A DNA stretch of 64,000 nt from Membranipora membranacea (Eukaryota; Bryozoa; Gymnolaemata; Cheilostomatida; Membraniporidae), in assembly GCA_914767715.1 (NCBI GenBank), contig OU612071.1, positions 28,329,681 to 28,393,680 on the forward strand, given 5' to 3'. The position numbers were made by a program, and so were the translations under genes. Positions 1-10,154 of the stretch are shown here, piece by piece. Numbering within the stretch: the stretch's first letter is position 1; each line of letters opens with the position of its first letter. Under the pieces are notes generated by a model, which saw nothing but the letters and a program-made list of their open reading frames with translations, searched no databases and was not told the origin of the DNA.

Positions 1-1497
1 ATCCTAAGGATAGAAAGATAATTAACATTTGCTAACAATAGTAACTCACATGAGTACAACACACAGTAACCTCAATATTCATATCTCCACAGTATTTTGC
101 TACCTCAAGAACAGTACCTGACGCTATCTACAGCTTCACTTAGGGTCAGGATTTTAAAGATTAACCACACATAATTAAACTGTGCAATATAAAAAAGAAA
201 ATATACCGCTTTTACTACATAACTCAAAGTAGATGCCAGGTATTCCATAATTTTCCTCAACATCAGATCTATAAAGTGTCCTGTCTAAGATTTTAGCCAT
301 GATCTATATAGAATCCTGTCTAAGATATAAACTTTAATGACCATAATGGTTTTAGCCTGTTAGAGAATGGGTAAAAAATACTGAAAATTGGACTTATCAG
401 TTAGTCACCCAAATGTTAGGGAAAAAAAGAGACTTAAACCATATAGAGCCACCTTCAGAGAGTTTCTCTACCCTCTAACTAATGTAAGTATGATCAGCCT
501 AATATGGGTAGTCTATCTGCAACACTACTTTCACAGTAATCAAGGGCATTGGAATTACCCACAAACATATCATTTCTTTGTATTCCCAAGTTTTGAATCA
601 ACATCTCTACTCGAATTGTATCAAGTGCCTCGTGAATTCAGAAGAAAATCCAACAATTCATGATTTTGTGCCTGCAATGTTTCTGCACTAGATTTGGCGT
701 AGTAATATAAGTCTCTGAAATCCAGTCATTTTTAGTGTATTCACAATCTGGCTTAATAATTCCTGTCTGTTACTGTAGGAATTTCCTCCTCTAGTACTCA
801 TTATGTCAAGGATAGCTACTATGATTTATTGTATCGATATACTTTGAGCTGCCAATCCTGGCTTGATACGAATAACTGGTTGTGAGGTGCCTAAGCCAGA
901 CGCTCCCCGATATTGGCAGCTGCAAATATCTTGCATGGGCACTGGTGGCTTAATTTTTTTTCATCAGACAGCCGCCACTTGACACCAGAGCGAAGAACGC
1001 TATGAGAACTGTAACACGATTATACATTGTCATGACTTCAAATGATTTTGATGTTCAGCCACTGATACAGCTCTGTATATATAGCTCAGATAGAGTCAGC
1101 TCGCTAACAGATTAAAGCTTCAACTGTATTACTTGACTGAACAACGTGACCATACCCAGCACATTGGAATGTCTCTGAATATCAATACAATGGAATTGCT
1201 TTCATATAATTTATTTCAACACATTTCTTGTCATATATGTAATGTATAGTATGTAATGTATAGTAATGTTTGCTGGATTGGGAACCATTGGATATTTCTA
1301 ACCGTTTCTTGACAACAATTTGATCAGATATCCAAAATAAACCTAGAAATCACATACTTTGAAGCTGTCAGCACCTTTTAAGGGCCTCAGCAGCTGTCAG
1401 CACTTTTGAAGCTGAAGTTCAATAATAAGACTCTGACATTGGAATGTAAACTCATCTCTACTGGCGTTGAAATTCACATTGTAGGCTTTAGAATAGA
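1..1497. repeat. non-coding; left copy of a duplicated segment (about 1-190)
   Basis: The first ~75 bases, starting ATCCTAAGGAT, recur with few changes at 1695-1771, and the text around 80-190 (ending GCTATCTACAGCTT) has a looser match near 2085-2200. This looks like a diverged direct duplication or two copies of one dispersed repeat. The rest is AT-rich. A 91-codon ORF at 388-663 has no recognisable domain and I do not treat it as a gene. Confidence 0.5.
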
Positions 1498-1596
1498 ATC
1501 CGACTTGGACACATATTTTGGCAATGTTATGACAGGCTGACGTAATCATTACGTCAGCCTGTCATAACTTTGCCAAAATATGTGTCCAAGTCGGAT
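1498..1596. repeat. 99-bp near-perfect palindrome (hairpin 1)
   Basis: Two 49-nt arms around a single central C at 1547 pair with only one mismatch (AATG against AAAG in the arm). The centre is CGTAAT-C-ATTACG and the ends are ATCCGACTT / AAGTCGGAT. There is no coding potential. It could be a very short foldback element or MITE, or a structure able to form a cruciform. Confidence 0.9.
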
Positions 1597-1660
1597 TTTT
1601 TGTAAAAATGTCAGATTATTATGTAATTATTATATAATAATCTGACATTTTTACAAAAAA
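1596..1660. repeat. 65-bp perfect palindrome (hairpin 2)
   Basis: Arms at 1596-1622 and 1634-1660 (27 nt each, TTTTTTGTAAAAATG... and its exact complement) enclose an 11-nt loop. It abuts hairpin 1 directly, so two independent inverted repeats lie back to back. Confidence 0.9.
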
Positions 1661-1694
1661 CTAACCAATGTACAAATTATATTGGGATTATTTC

Positions 1695-2205
1695 GATCCT
1701 AAGGATAGAGAGATTTTAACATTTGCAAACAATAGTAACTCACATGAGTACAACACACAATAACCTGAGAGTCCTCCAGCATTGTTGTCTTGCCTTGTCT
1801 TATTTTGGGGGAGCGTAGCGCTACAAGAATTTACTGTACAGACCCCTGGACAATTTTGTTTATTACTGATAGAACGTTGTCAGTGTTGAGATTATGAGAG
1901 TTGTCTGAGTTTGAGATATTGATGATTTTAGGGAGTTGTTGGTGTGGAATTTTTCTAAGTATTGAGGAATATGGATAAGAAAAAGCCAGGGTAAATCCCT
2001 CGAGACAATAATCTAAACTGGGAACTCGTGCTTGATAGCTAAGGATGTGATCATAATCGTTATCACAGCTATCATACCAGCATCATATTTCCACAGTATC
2101 CTTCTATCTTAATTCTCAACAAAACAAATGTTCTTGCAAAAAAGCATAACATAATATCAACCAGCAAAAACAGTACCTCCTGCTATCTACAACTTTTAAA
2201 CTGTG
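1695..2205. repeat. right copy of the 1-190 duplication
   Basis: Bases 1695-1771 repeat bases 1-75 (shared AACAATAGTAACTCACATGA). A second homologous patch is near 2085-2200 (shared CAGTACCT and GCTATCTAC). The two patches are adjacent in the left copy but about 300 bp apart here, so this copy carries an insertion or the left copy a deletion. Confidence 0.55.
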
Positions 2206-2930
2206 TAGTGGAGTGACGGCGGGGGATTGTGGGGGGGATTGGGGTGGAAAAACAGAGCGGAATTTGATTATTCAGTAGCGGACCTCAGGATGAATGCCCT
2301 CTATCTTTACTAATTTAGTACAAAGAATATATTTATTATTAGGTGTATTGTTGAGCTGTCTGGCATAGTGATTGTGTGAATATGTCAAATAAATGAAATT
2401 TATTTTCTACGTCTAAGCATTATTTAGCGCCTTATGAATACGGTGTCCAAATAAGAAACGCTCCACATTTTTCTTCATACGGAGACTAGATTATTGCGGA
2501 GTACTCGAAGATTGGTCGGCAGAGAGCTTTGCATGATACTATCCGTATGTCAGTCTTGGCTGTTATCTTGGCTTGTTATCTTATCGCAGCCCATACTACA
2601 GTTAAGACTAAGCCCCTGGTTGTTTTACAAGCTACCTGGTATGTAGTGTGAAACTACTTGACAGGTAGCATTGTCTTCTGCAGACAGCCTGCCAATTAGA
2701 TTGCATTTGTCGCTGATGGTCTCGTTGGCCGACATTGCGATATCTGTAGGGATACTACTGATTATCTCCTCATAGTGATCGAGGAAAGCGTTATACCGTT
2801 TATTAACAGACACGATGTTGTGTCGTACATATTAATAGTATACATTGCTGAACCGTCATCGGAGCTGACTTTTAGAGAGGTACTTACGACTGCTCTTGTT
2901 TTTTCCCTGCTTGTTTTATCCTTGACAAGG
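2206..2930. other. non-coding stretch
   Basis: Includes a G-rich tract at about 2218-2245. Two short overlapping ORFs on opposite strands (2625-2813 and 2775-2960) have no recognisable domain. I see no gene here. Confidence 0.4.
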
Positions 2931-3080
2931 TTAAATCTATCTTTTAACTATCTATTTTAACTTATCTTCATTCTCAAGTTTTATTTTTTTCCTTTTCCTC
3001 TTTTTTTCAGCACTATTCGGAAAACATTCTGCTACTGGAATGAAATACAGTACCAATAAAAGGATTAAAGAAAATGTGAA
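2931..3080 (+). mobile_element. LINE 3' tail remnant
   Basis: This segment matches the 3' end of the LINE at 32.39-32.52 kb: a pyrimidine-rich run, then CAGCACTATTCGGAAAACAT, a short CTGGAATGAAATA block and CCAATAAAAG. It is a 3'-UTR-only fragment, as expected from a 5'-truncated insertion, and it lies immediately before another LINE copy. Confidence 0.75.
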
Positions 3081-3732
3081 TACCATCATTATTGGCTTCG
3101 ATGTTGACGTGTTTTTCTTGTCTTGTCTTCAGGGGGATAACACTGCAAGAATTGTATTATCATAGTGATAGTAAAACGGATACGCATGACCAGCCAAACT
3201 GTGTTGATACTTCTCTCATAACAACTCTCCTGGAAAAAATAACACAAATGAGTGAAAAGCAAGACATCATTCTAAACAGGATAGCCAAGGCAGAAGATGC
3301 TATCCATCAGCATTTAAAAGGGGAGTTCACTGCTCTGACAGATTGGCTGAGTAGTAGAAATAAAAGTAGATCGGAATTTTAAAATAATGTAAACAACAAT
3401 CAACAATCTGATTCCGCCACAACATCACAACAACAGACCAATTTAATGGAATTTTCTCCAACAACAAATCACGATGTATGGCAAGATGTTGACAACTCCA
3501 AAATTAAATCACCACCCACCAACACGACCAAACGAAATCGCCCAAGACAACCACCTACCCCAGGACCTCAAAGTAACACAGAGAAATGAAAGAATACTAC
3601 AGAATTCAAATCTGATAACAACATAGTTATTTCTATCCAGAAAACATCACAAGTATTCACAGGATTATCTCATGACCTAGTGAGAAGGACAATAAACCAG
3701 GAGTATGGACCCATTCTTATCAAAAAAATTAG

Positions 3733-4458
3733 TTGTCAAACCAGATTATCAGAGAAAATTTGTTGTCTCTTTTGCTTACAGGCCTCCATCTAAACCTAAA
3801 CTTTTTGAGATACATTGACAATTGTTTTGATATATCAAATGATGTCATCATCATTGGTGACTTTAATGTCAACCTAAATGACGAAAAAGTAAAGAAAAAC
3901 TGGTTCAGAAAAATTGTTTCCCAATTCTCACTGACTCAGCTAGTGTCAAGTGACACCAGGGTCAGTGAAAGGTCAAGCACTTTGATTGATCACATCTATG
4001 TTTCAAATCCGCAACAGTTTTATGACACTAAAGTTCTAAATTATTCGCTGAGTGATCATTTCCTTATTTATACATCAAGAATTCTAGGAAAGGGTTTTAG
4101 AGTACCTAGAGAAAGGACAAAGATCACATACAATGATTATAGTCATTTCACAGATATGAACATCCGCAGAGTTTTTGGTAATATTGACTGGAACGAAATT
4201 TTGATGGAAAACGATCCGGACATGATGTTAAACAATTTCAGTCAACGTTTCATGGAACTTGTCAAACAACTAGTTAAAGTAAAATCCAGATTTGTTAAGT
4301 CAAAAATCCTCCCAGTGTGGATGGATGATGAAGTGAGAAGGGAGATGAAGTTGCGGGATACATTCAAATCAGACAAGGATTGGGTTAACTATTGTATCAA
4401 AAGAAATCTAGTGACAAACTTGGTCGTAAGAAAAAGAAATCGCACATGGGAGACCTAG
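3733..4458 (+). pseudogene. LINE endonuclease fragment
   Basis: 241 codons carrying the C-terminal half of an APE-like endonuclease: the GDFNVNL strand with its catalytic Asp/Asn, the DHIY box and the SDHFL box with its catalytic Asp-His. The N-terminal half (the LNIRG and SETFL boxes seen in the 29.5 kb copy) is absent, so this cannot nick DNA. The downstream linker (PVWMDDEVRREMKLRD) closely parallels the other copy. Confidence 0.8.
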
Positions 4459-5640
4459 TCAAAAATAGTGACTCACATAATACAAAACCGTTATGGGATG
4501 CTTTGAACGTCAATCCGAAAAGATGTTCTGATTCAGTGTCGATCCTAAATGCAGAGACTTTGAACACTCACTTCACTACTATTGCAGATGTTTTGACTAG
4601 TAAATTGCCAACTCTTCATGCCAGAATGGACCCTCTCACAAAAGCAAAAATGAACCCAATTCCACATTTGACACCATCAGACTGTGTCAAATACATATCT
4701 AGTATCTCAAACAATAAATCTACTGGTTCTGATAATATTTCAGTGAAAATACTGAGAAAAACGTTCCCCTATATTGTTGACATCCTTACTGACATGACAA
4801 ATAGATTTTTGGTTGAAGGAGTTTTCCCAAAAGAATGGAAATCAGCTAGATTCACACCTATTTTTAAAGGTGGTGATAAAAATTTTCCACCCAACTTTCG
4901 ACCAATCTCAGTTTTACCAATGTTATCCAAAATCTTTGAGAAACACATCAATATTCACCTTCAGACAAATTATTTAGAATCAAATAAAATCCTATACAAT
5001 TCACAGTCAGGTTTCAGAACAGGTTTCTCTTGCGCAGATGCTATGCATAAGATATTTAGTGATTGTCTAGACTATAAATCTCAAGGTTATTACATTTCTA
5101 TAATATTTCTGGACTTTAGAAAAGCCTTTGATTGTGTTGATCATGCTATAGTTCTTCAGAAACTGTCTAGATATGGCATCATCCCATAAACTGCTAGCTT
5201 CTTTTTTTAGATAGAAAACAATATGTAACATTCAACCAGTTGAATTCCACATTACTACCTATTTGGAAAGGTGTCCCTCAAGGCTCAATCATTGTCCCAA
5301 CATTATTTTCTATATTCATCAATGATCTTTTAAACTTTACGTCTTTTCTCAACTGTCAATGCTTACGCTGATGTTACTACTTTTTTTTAGCGCCAAAAGC
5401 CACAACAATCTTCAGTTACAGAGATCCTGCAATATTGATCTCAGTGAGATAAAACGATGGTGTAAGTCAAACAAAATGGCGATCAACACAAAAAAATCAC
5501 ACTATCTTCTTTGTAATGCATCATCCAACACAAAATTTTCATTATCAATTTCTGGATCTGAACTTGAGAGACAATCCAAAACTAAACAGTTCAAAGTTAT
5601 CCCGACAATATGCATTCATGTATTACATGACTAAGACACA
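4392..5640 (+). pseudogene. LINE reverse transcriptase, inactivated
   Basis: Fingers and palm of a non-LTR RT. Visible blocks are the thumb-proximal linker, FRPISVLPMLSKIFEKH, a QSGFR box, motif A FLDFRKAFDCVDH, then (after a stop at 5187) the VPQGSI-like box in another frame near 5272 and a degenerate YADV catalytic box. At least two frame breaks plus the Asp-to-Val change make it non-functional. Confidence 0.85.
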
Positions 5641-5790
5641 ACCATTTTCATTGTTGGCCTTTATCTTCTATATTTCTTTGTTATTTATTTATTCCATATT
5701 TATTTATTTTTGTTTTATCTTGGCACAATAGGAAGAACATCATTTTAATGATGAAGATTGCTTGCCAATAAACGTTTGAAAAAAAAAGTT

Positions 5791-6242
5791 ATTGCATATC
5801 TATGTGAGATAAAATATCTTTGTGGAGAAAAAACCCAAAAACGTAATGATATTTCCATTATAGTTACATGCAGAGGCAAACTTTGTTGCAGATATACTAA
5901 TTTTGTTGCAAATGATAAAAATCATTGTAATCTGTAATTATTGCTTAACGTAGGTAGGTAGTTAGGTGCATTACCATAGCAAATTGATTGGTCAGAACGC
6001 AACCGGCTTAACTATATCTGATCAAAAGAAACATGATAATAATGTATGGCTTGTAGGAACGACGTAGTAGAATATTGTCAGGCACATCATCTCTCTTTTT
6101 GGTTGTTTCATGATCACCATATCCCTAGAAGTCATAATTCGATAACAAATAAATTCCCATACTTTTTTTAATTTAACTATCTCGTCTTTAAGAAAACTTG
6201 ACATAAACTGAGGTGAACAATTGAGCAATATTTAGCCAGCGG
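5791..6242. repeat. left flank of the satellite; direct repeat with 9.65-9.80 kb
   Basis: No gene. About 6105-6242 (ATAAATTCC, a T-run, then AAAACTTGACATA and GAGCAATATT) aligns in the same orientation with about 9650-9795 (ATAAATTCC, a T-run, AAAACTTGAAATA and GAGCAAGATTA). The satellite is therefore bracketed by diverged direct repeats. Confidence 0.5.
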
Positions 6243-9200
6243 TCTCACTTTGTCATGTGTTACCTTATCATACTTTGTCATGTGTTACCTTATCATACTT
6301 TGTCATGTGTTACCTTATCTCACTTTGTCATGTGTTACCTTATCTCACTTTGTCATGTGTTACCTTATCTCACTTTGTCATGTGTTACCTTATCACACTT
6401 TGTCATGTGTTACCTTATCTCACTTTGTCATGTGTTACCTTATCTCACTTTGTCATGTGTTACCTTATCTCACTTTGTCTTGTGTTACCTTATCTCACTT
6501 TGTCATGTGTTACCTTATCTCACTTTGTCATGTGTTACCTTATCTCACTTTGTCATGTGTTACCTTATCTCACTTTGTCATGTGTTACCTTATCACACTT
6601 TGTCATGTGTTACCTTATCTCACTTTGTCATGTACTACCTTATCTCATGTGTTACCTTATCTCACTTTGTCATGTGTTACCTTATCTCACTTTGTCATGT
6701 GTTACCTTATCTCACTTTGTCATGTGCTACCTTATCTCACTTTGTCATGTGTTACCTTATCTCACTTTGTCATGTGTTACCTTATCTCACTTTGTCATGT
6801 GTTACCTTATCTCACTTTGTCATGTACTACCTTATCTCACTGTGTCATGTACTACCTTATCTCACTTTGTCATGTGTTACCTTACCTCACTTTGTCATGT
6901 GTTACCTTATCTCACTTTGTCATGTGTTACCTTATCTCACTTTGTCATGTACTACCTTATCTCATGTGTTACCTTATCTCACTTTGTCATGTGTTACCTT
7001 ATCACACTTTGTCATGTGTTACCTTATCTCACTTTGTCATGTGTTACCTTATCTCACTTTGTCATGTGCTACCTTATCTCACTTTGTCATGTACTACCTT
7101 ATCACACTTTGTCATGTGTTACCTTATCTCACTTTGTCATGTACTACCTTATCTCATGTGTTACCTTATCTCACTTTGTCATGTGTTACCTTATCTCACT
7201 TTGTCATGTGTTACCTTATCTCACTTTGTCATGTGCTACCTTATCTCACTTTGTCATGTGTTACCTTATCTCACTTTGTCATGTGTTACCTTATCTCACT
7301 TTGTCATGTGTTACCTTATCTTACTTTGTCATGTACTACCTTATCTCACTTTGTCATGTGTTACCTTATCACACTTTGTCATGTGTTACCTTATCTCACT
7401 TTGTCATGTGTTACCTTATCTCACTTTGTCATGTGTTACCTTATCTCACTTTGTCATGTGTTACCTTATCTCACTTTGTCATGTGTTACCTTATCACACT
7501 TTGTCATGTGTTACCTTATCTCACTTTGTCATGTGTTACCTTATCTCACTTTGTCATGTGTTACCTTATCTCACTTTGTCATGTGTTACCTTATCACACT
7601 TTGTCATGTGTTACCTTATCTCACTTTGTCATGTGTTACCTTATCTCACTTTGTCATGTGTTACCTTATCTCACTTTGTCATGTGTTACCTTATCTCACT
7701 TTGTCATGTGTTACCTTATCTCACTTTGTCATGTGTTACCTTATCTCACTTTGTCATGTACTACCTTATCTCACTTTGTCATGTGTTACCTTATCACACT
7801 TTGTCATGTGTTACCTTATCTCACTTTGTCATGTGTTACCTTATCTCACTTTGTCATGTGTTACCTTATCTCACTTTGTCATGTGTTACCTTATCTCACT
7901 TTGTCATGTGTTACCTTATCACACTTTGTCATGTGTTACCTTATCTCACTTTGTCATGTGTTACCTTATCTCACTTTGTCATGTGTTACCTTATCTCACT
8001 TTGTCATGTGTTACCTTATCTCACTTTGTCATGTGTTACCTTATCACACTTTGTCATGTGTTACCTTATCTCACTTTGTCATGTGTTACCTTATCTCACT
8101 TTGTCATGTGTTACCTTATCACACTTTGTCATGTGTTACCTTATCTCACTTTGTCATGTGTTACCTTATCTCACTTTGTCATGTGTTACCTTATCTCACT
8201 TTGTCATGTGCTACCTTATCACACTTTGTCATGTGTTACCTTATCTCACTTTGTCATGTGTTACCTTATCTCACTTTGTCATGTGCTACCTTATCTCACT
8301 TTGTCATGTGTTACCTTATCACACTTTGTCATGTGTTACCTTATCTCACTTTGTCATGAGTTACCTTATCTCACTTTGTCATGTGCTACCTTATCTCACT
8401 TTGTCATGTGCTACCTTATCTCACTTTGTCATGTGTTACCTTATCACACTTTGTCATGTGTTACCTTATCTCACTTTGTCATGAGTTACCTTATCTCACT
8501 TTGTCATGTGCTACCTTATCTCACTTTGTCATGTGCTACCTTATCTCACTTTGTCATGTGTTACCTTATCACACTTTGTCATGTGTTACCTTATCTCACT
8601 TTGTCATGTGTTACCTTATCTCACTTTGTCATGTGTTACCTTATCTCACTTTGTCATGTGTTACCTTATCTCACTTTGTCATGTGTTACCTTATCTCACT
8701 TTGTCATGTGTTACCTTATCTCACTTTGTCATGTGTTACCTTATCACACTTTGTCATGTGTTACCTTATCTCACTTTGTCATGTGTTACCTTATCACACT
8801 TTGTCATGTGTTACCTTATCTCACTTTGTCATGTGTTACCTTATCTCACTTTGTCATGTGTTACCTTATCTCACTTTGTAATGTGTTACCTTATCTCACT
8901 TTGTCATGTGTTACCTTATCTCACTTTGTCATGTGTTACCTTATCTCACTTTGTCATGTGTTACCTTATCACACTTTGTCATGTGTTACCTTATCACACT
9001 TTGTCATGTGTTACCTTATCACACTTTGTCATGTGTTACCTTATCACACTTTGTCATGTGTTACCTTATCACACTTTGTCATGTGTTACCTTATCTCACT
9101 TTGTCATGTGTTACCTTATCACACTTTGTCATGTGTTACCTTATCTCACTTTGTCATGTGTTACCTTATCTCACTTTGTCATGTGTTACCTTATCACACT

Positions 9201-9439
9201 TTGTCATGTGTTACCTTATCACACTTTGTCATGTGTTACCTTATCACACTTTGTCATGTGTTACCTTATCTCCCTTTGTCATGTGTTACCTTATCACACT
9301 TTGTCATGTGTTACCTTATCTCACTTTGTCATGTGTTACCTTATCTCACTTTGTCATGTGTTACCTTATCTCACTTTGTCATGTGTTACCTTATCTCACT
9401 TTGTCATGTGTTACCTTATCACACTTTGTCATGTGTTAC
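6243..9439. repeat. 25-bp satellite, about 128 copies
   Basis: The unit is TTACCTTATCTCACTTTGTC followed by ATGTG. Units differ mainly at two places: CTCAC/CACAC and TGTTAC/TACTAC/TGCTAC. Three shortened junctions (TATCTCATGTGTTACC at about 6643, 6957 and 7151) each follow a TACTAC-type unit. A rarer GAGTTACC unit occurs at 8358 and 8483, 125 bp (five units) apart, with the same neighbours, indicating block duplication. No forward frame has a stop, and 25 is not a multiple of 3, so all three frames read through as the same 25-residue repeat. The long open frames are by-products, not genes. Confidence 0.97.
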
Positions 9440-10154
9440 ACATTGTGCCACTTTATGATGACTGACCAAACTCTCATACAAGCAAGTGTATTAGCAACTC
9501 ACACTGAAGTTTCACATTGATATTCCCCTACAAACAAGCAACACAAAAACTCAAACGATGTCACTGTGACGAAACAGCCATTGTTCCCCTTTAGTAGGTT
9601 CTCTGTTATATCACAAGGGTTGGATAGCGATATTGATGTCCGGCTGATCATATCAAATATCTGTGATTTTAGATTAACATAGCCATACCCTCTGATAAAT
9701 AAATTCCTGTACCTTTTTTATGTATATGTAATTATTTTGCCTGGGAAAAACTTGAAATATTGAATTGAAGAGATGAGCAAGATTATGCCAAAGCCAAAGG
9801 TATCACTTTCCGGCAGGATTAATCTGCCGATATTTAATGTTTTGCACTGTCTATCAACTGAGCTTATAGAGACACACATACTTTAGTTGATCACATGACC
9901 AGTGCGCCGACAAACTGTGCTGACAGTAATATTGTGTGAATACACCTTTGTTGGTTATTTTCCTGTCAGCACACAGTTTTACATTACATTCTACTCAAAC
10001 CCAAACACTGCAGCTTTGTGTAATCTGTGAAGAGATACACAACAAACAAGTATGCTCTAATAAGAAAAGTCTATGCAGTCATACATGACTTGTTACATAT
10101 TATCGTGACATTGCTCACCCGTTCTAAGTGTATTTAACTCTAATTAATTCAGCT
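9440..10154. other. right flank of satellite and upstream region of the receptor gene
   Basis: The first part contains the right direct repeat (about 9650-9795) matching the left flank of the satellite. The remainder leads to the start codon at 10155 and would hold the promoter and 5' UTR. I see no clear TATA box or other element that I can defend. Confidence 0.4.

Larger units (their letters stand above)
3081..5790 (+). mobile_element. broken non-LTR retrotransposon (LINE), same broad family as the 28-32 kb copy
   Basis: Remains of an ORF1-like coiled-coil region (3092-3382, with KITQMSEKQDIILNRI), the second half of an APE-type endonuclease (3733-4458, with IIIGDFNVNL and LIDHIYVSN and SDHFL) and a reverse transcriptase (4392-5189 and on to about 5640, with FRPISVLPMLSKIFEKH and FLDFRKAFD). 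The endonuclease N-terminus is missing, and VSFAYRPPSKPK around 3760-3795 is in another frame. The RT catalytic box reads YADV rather than YADD at about 5358, so the enzyme is dead. Several frameshifts and stops separate the blocks. The 3' end is near CAATAAACGTTTG and an A-run at 5770-5787. Confidence 0.85.

Noticed and set aside
388-663. 91-codon ORF near the window start
   Set aside because: No recognisable domain and no supporting context.
6250-9520. Very long ORFs (up to 1067 codons) in three forward frames
   Set aside because: They are produced by a stop-free 25-bp tandem repeat; every frame gives the same 25-residue repeat. No non-repeat domain, and no sign of a gene.
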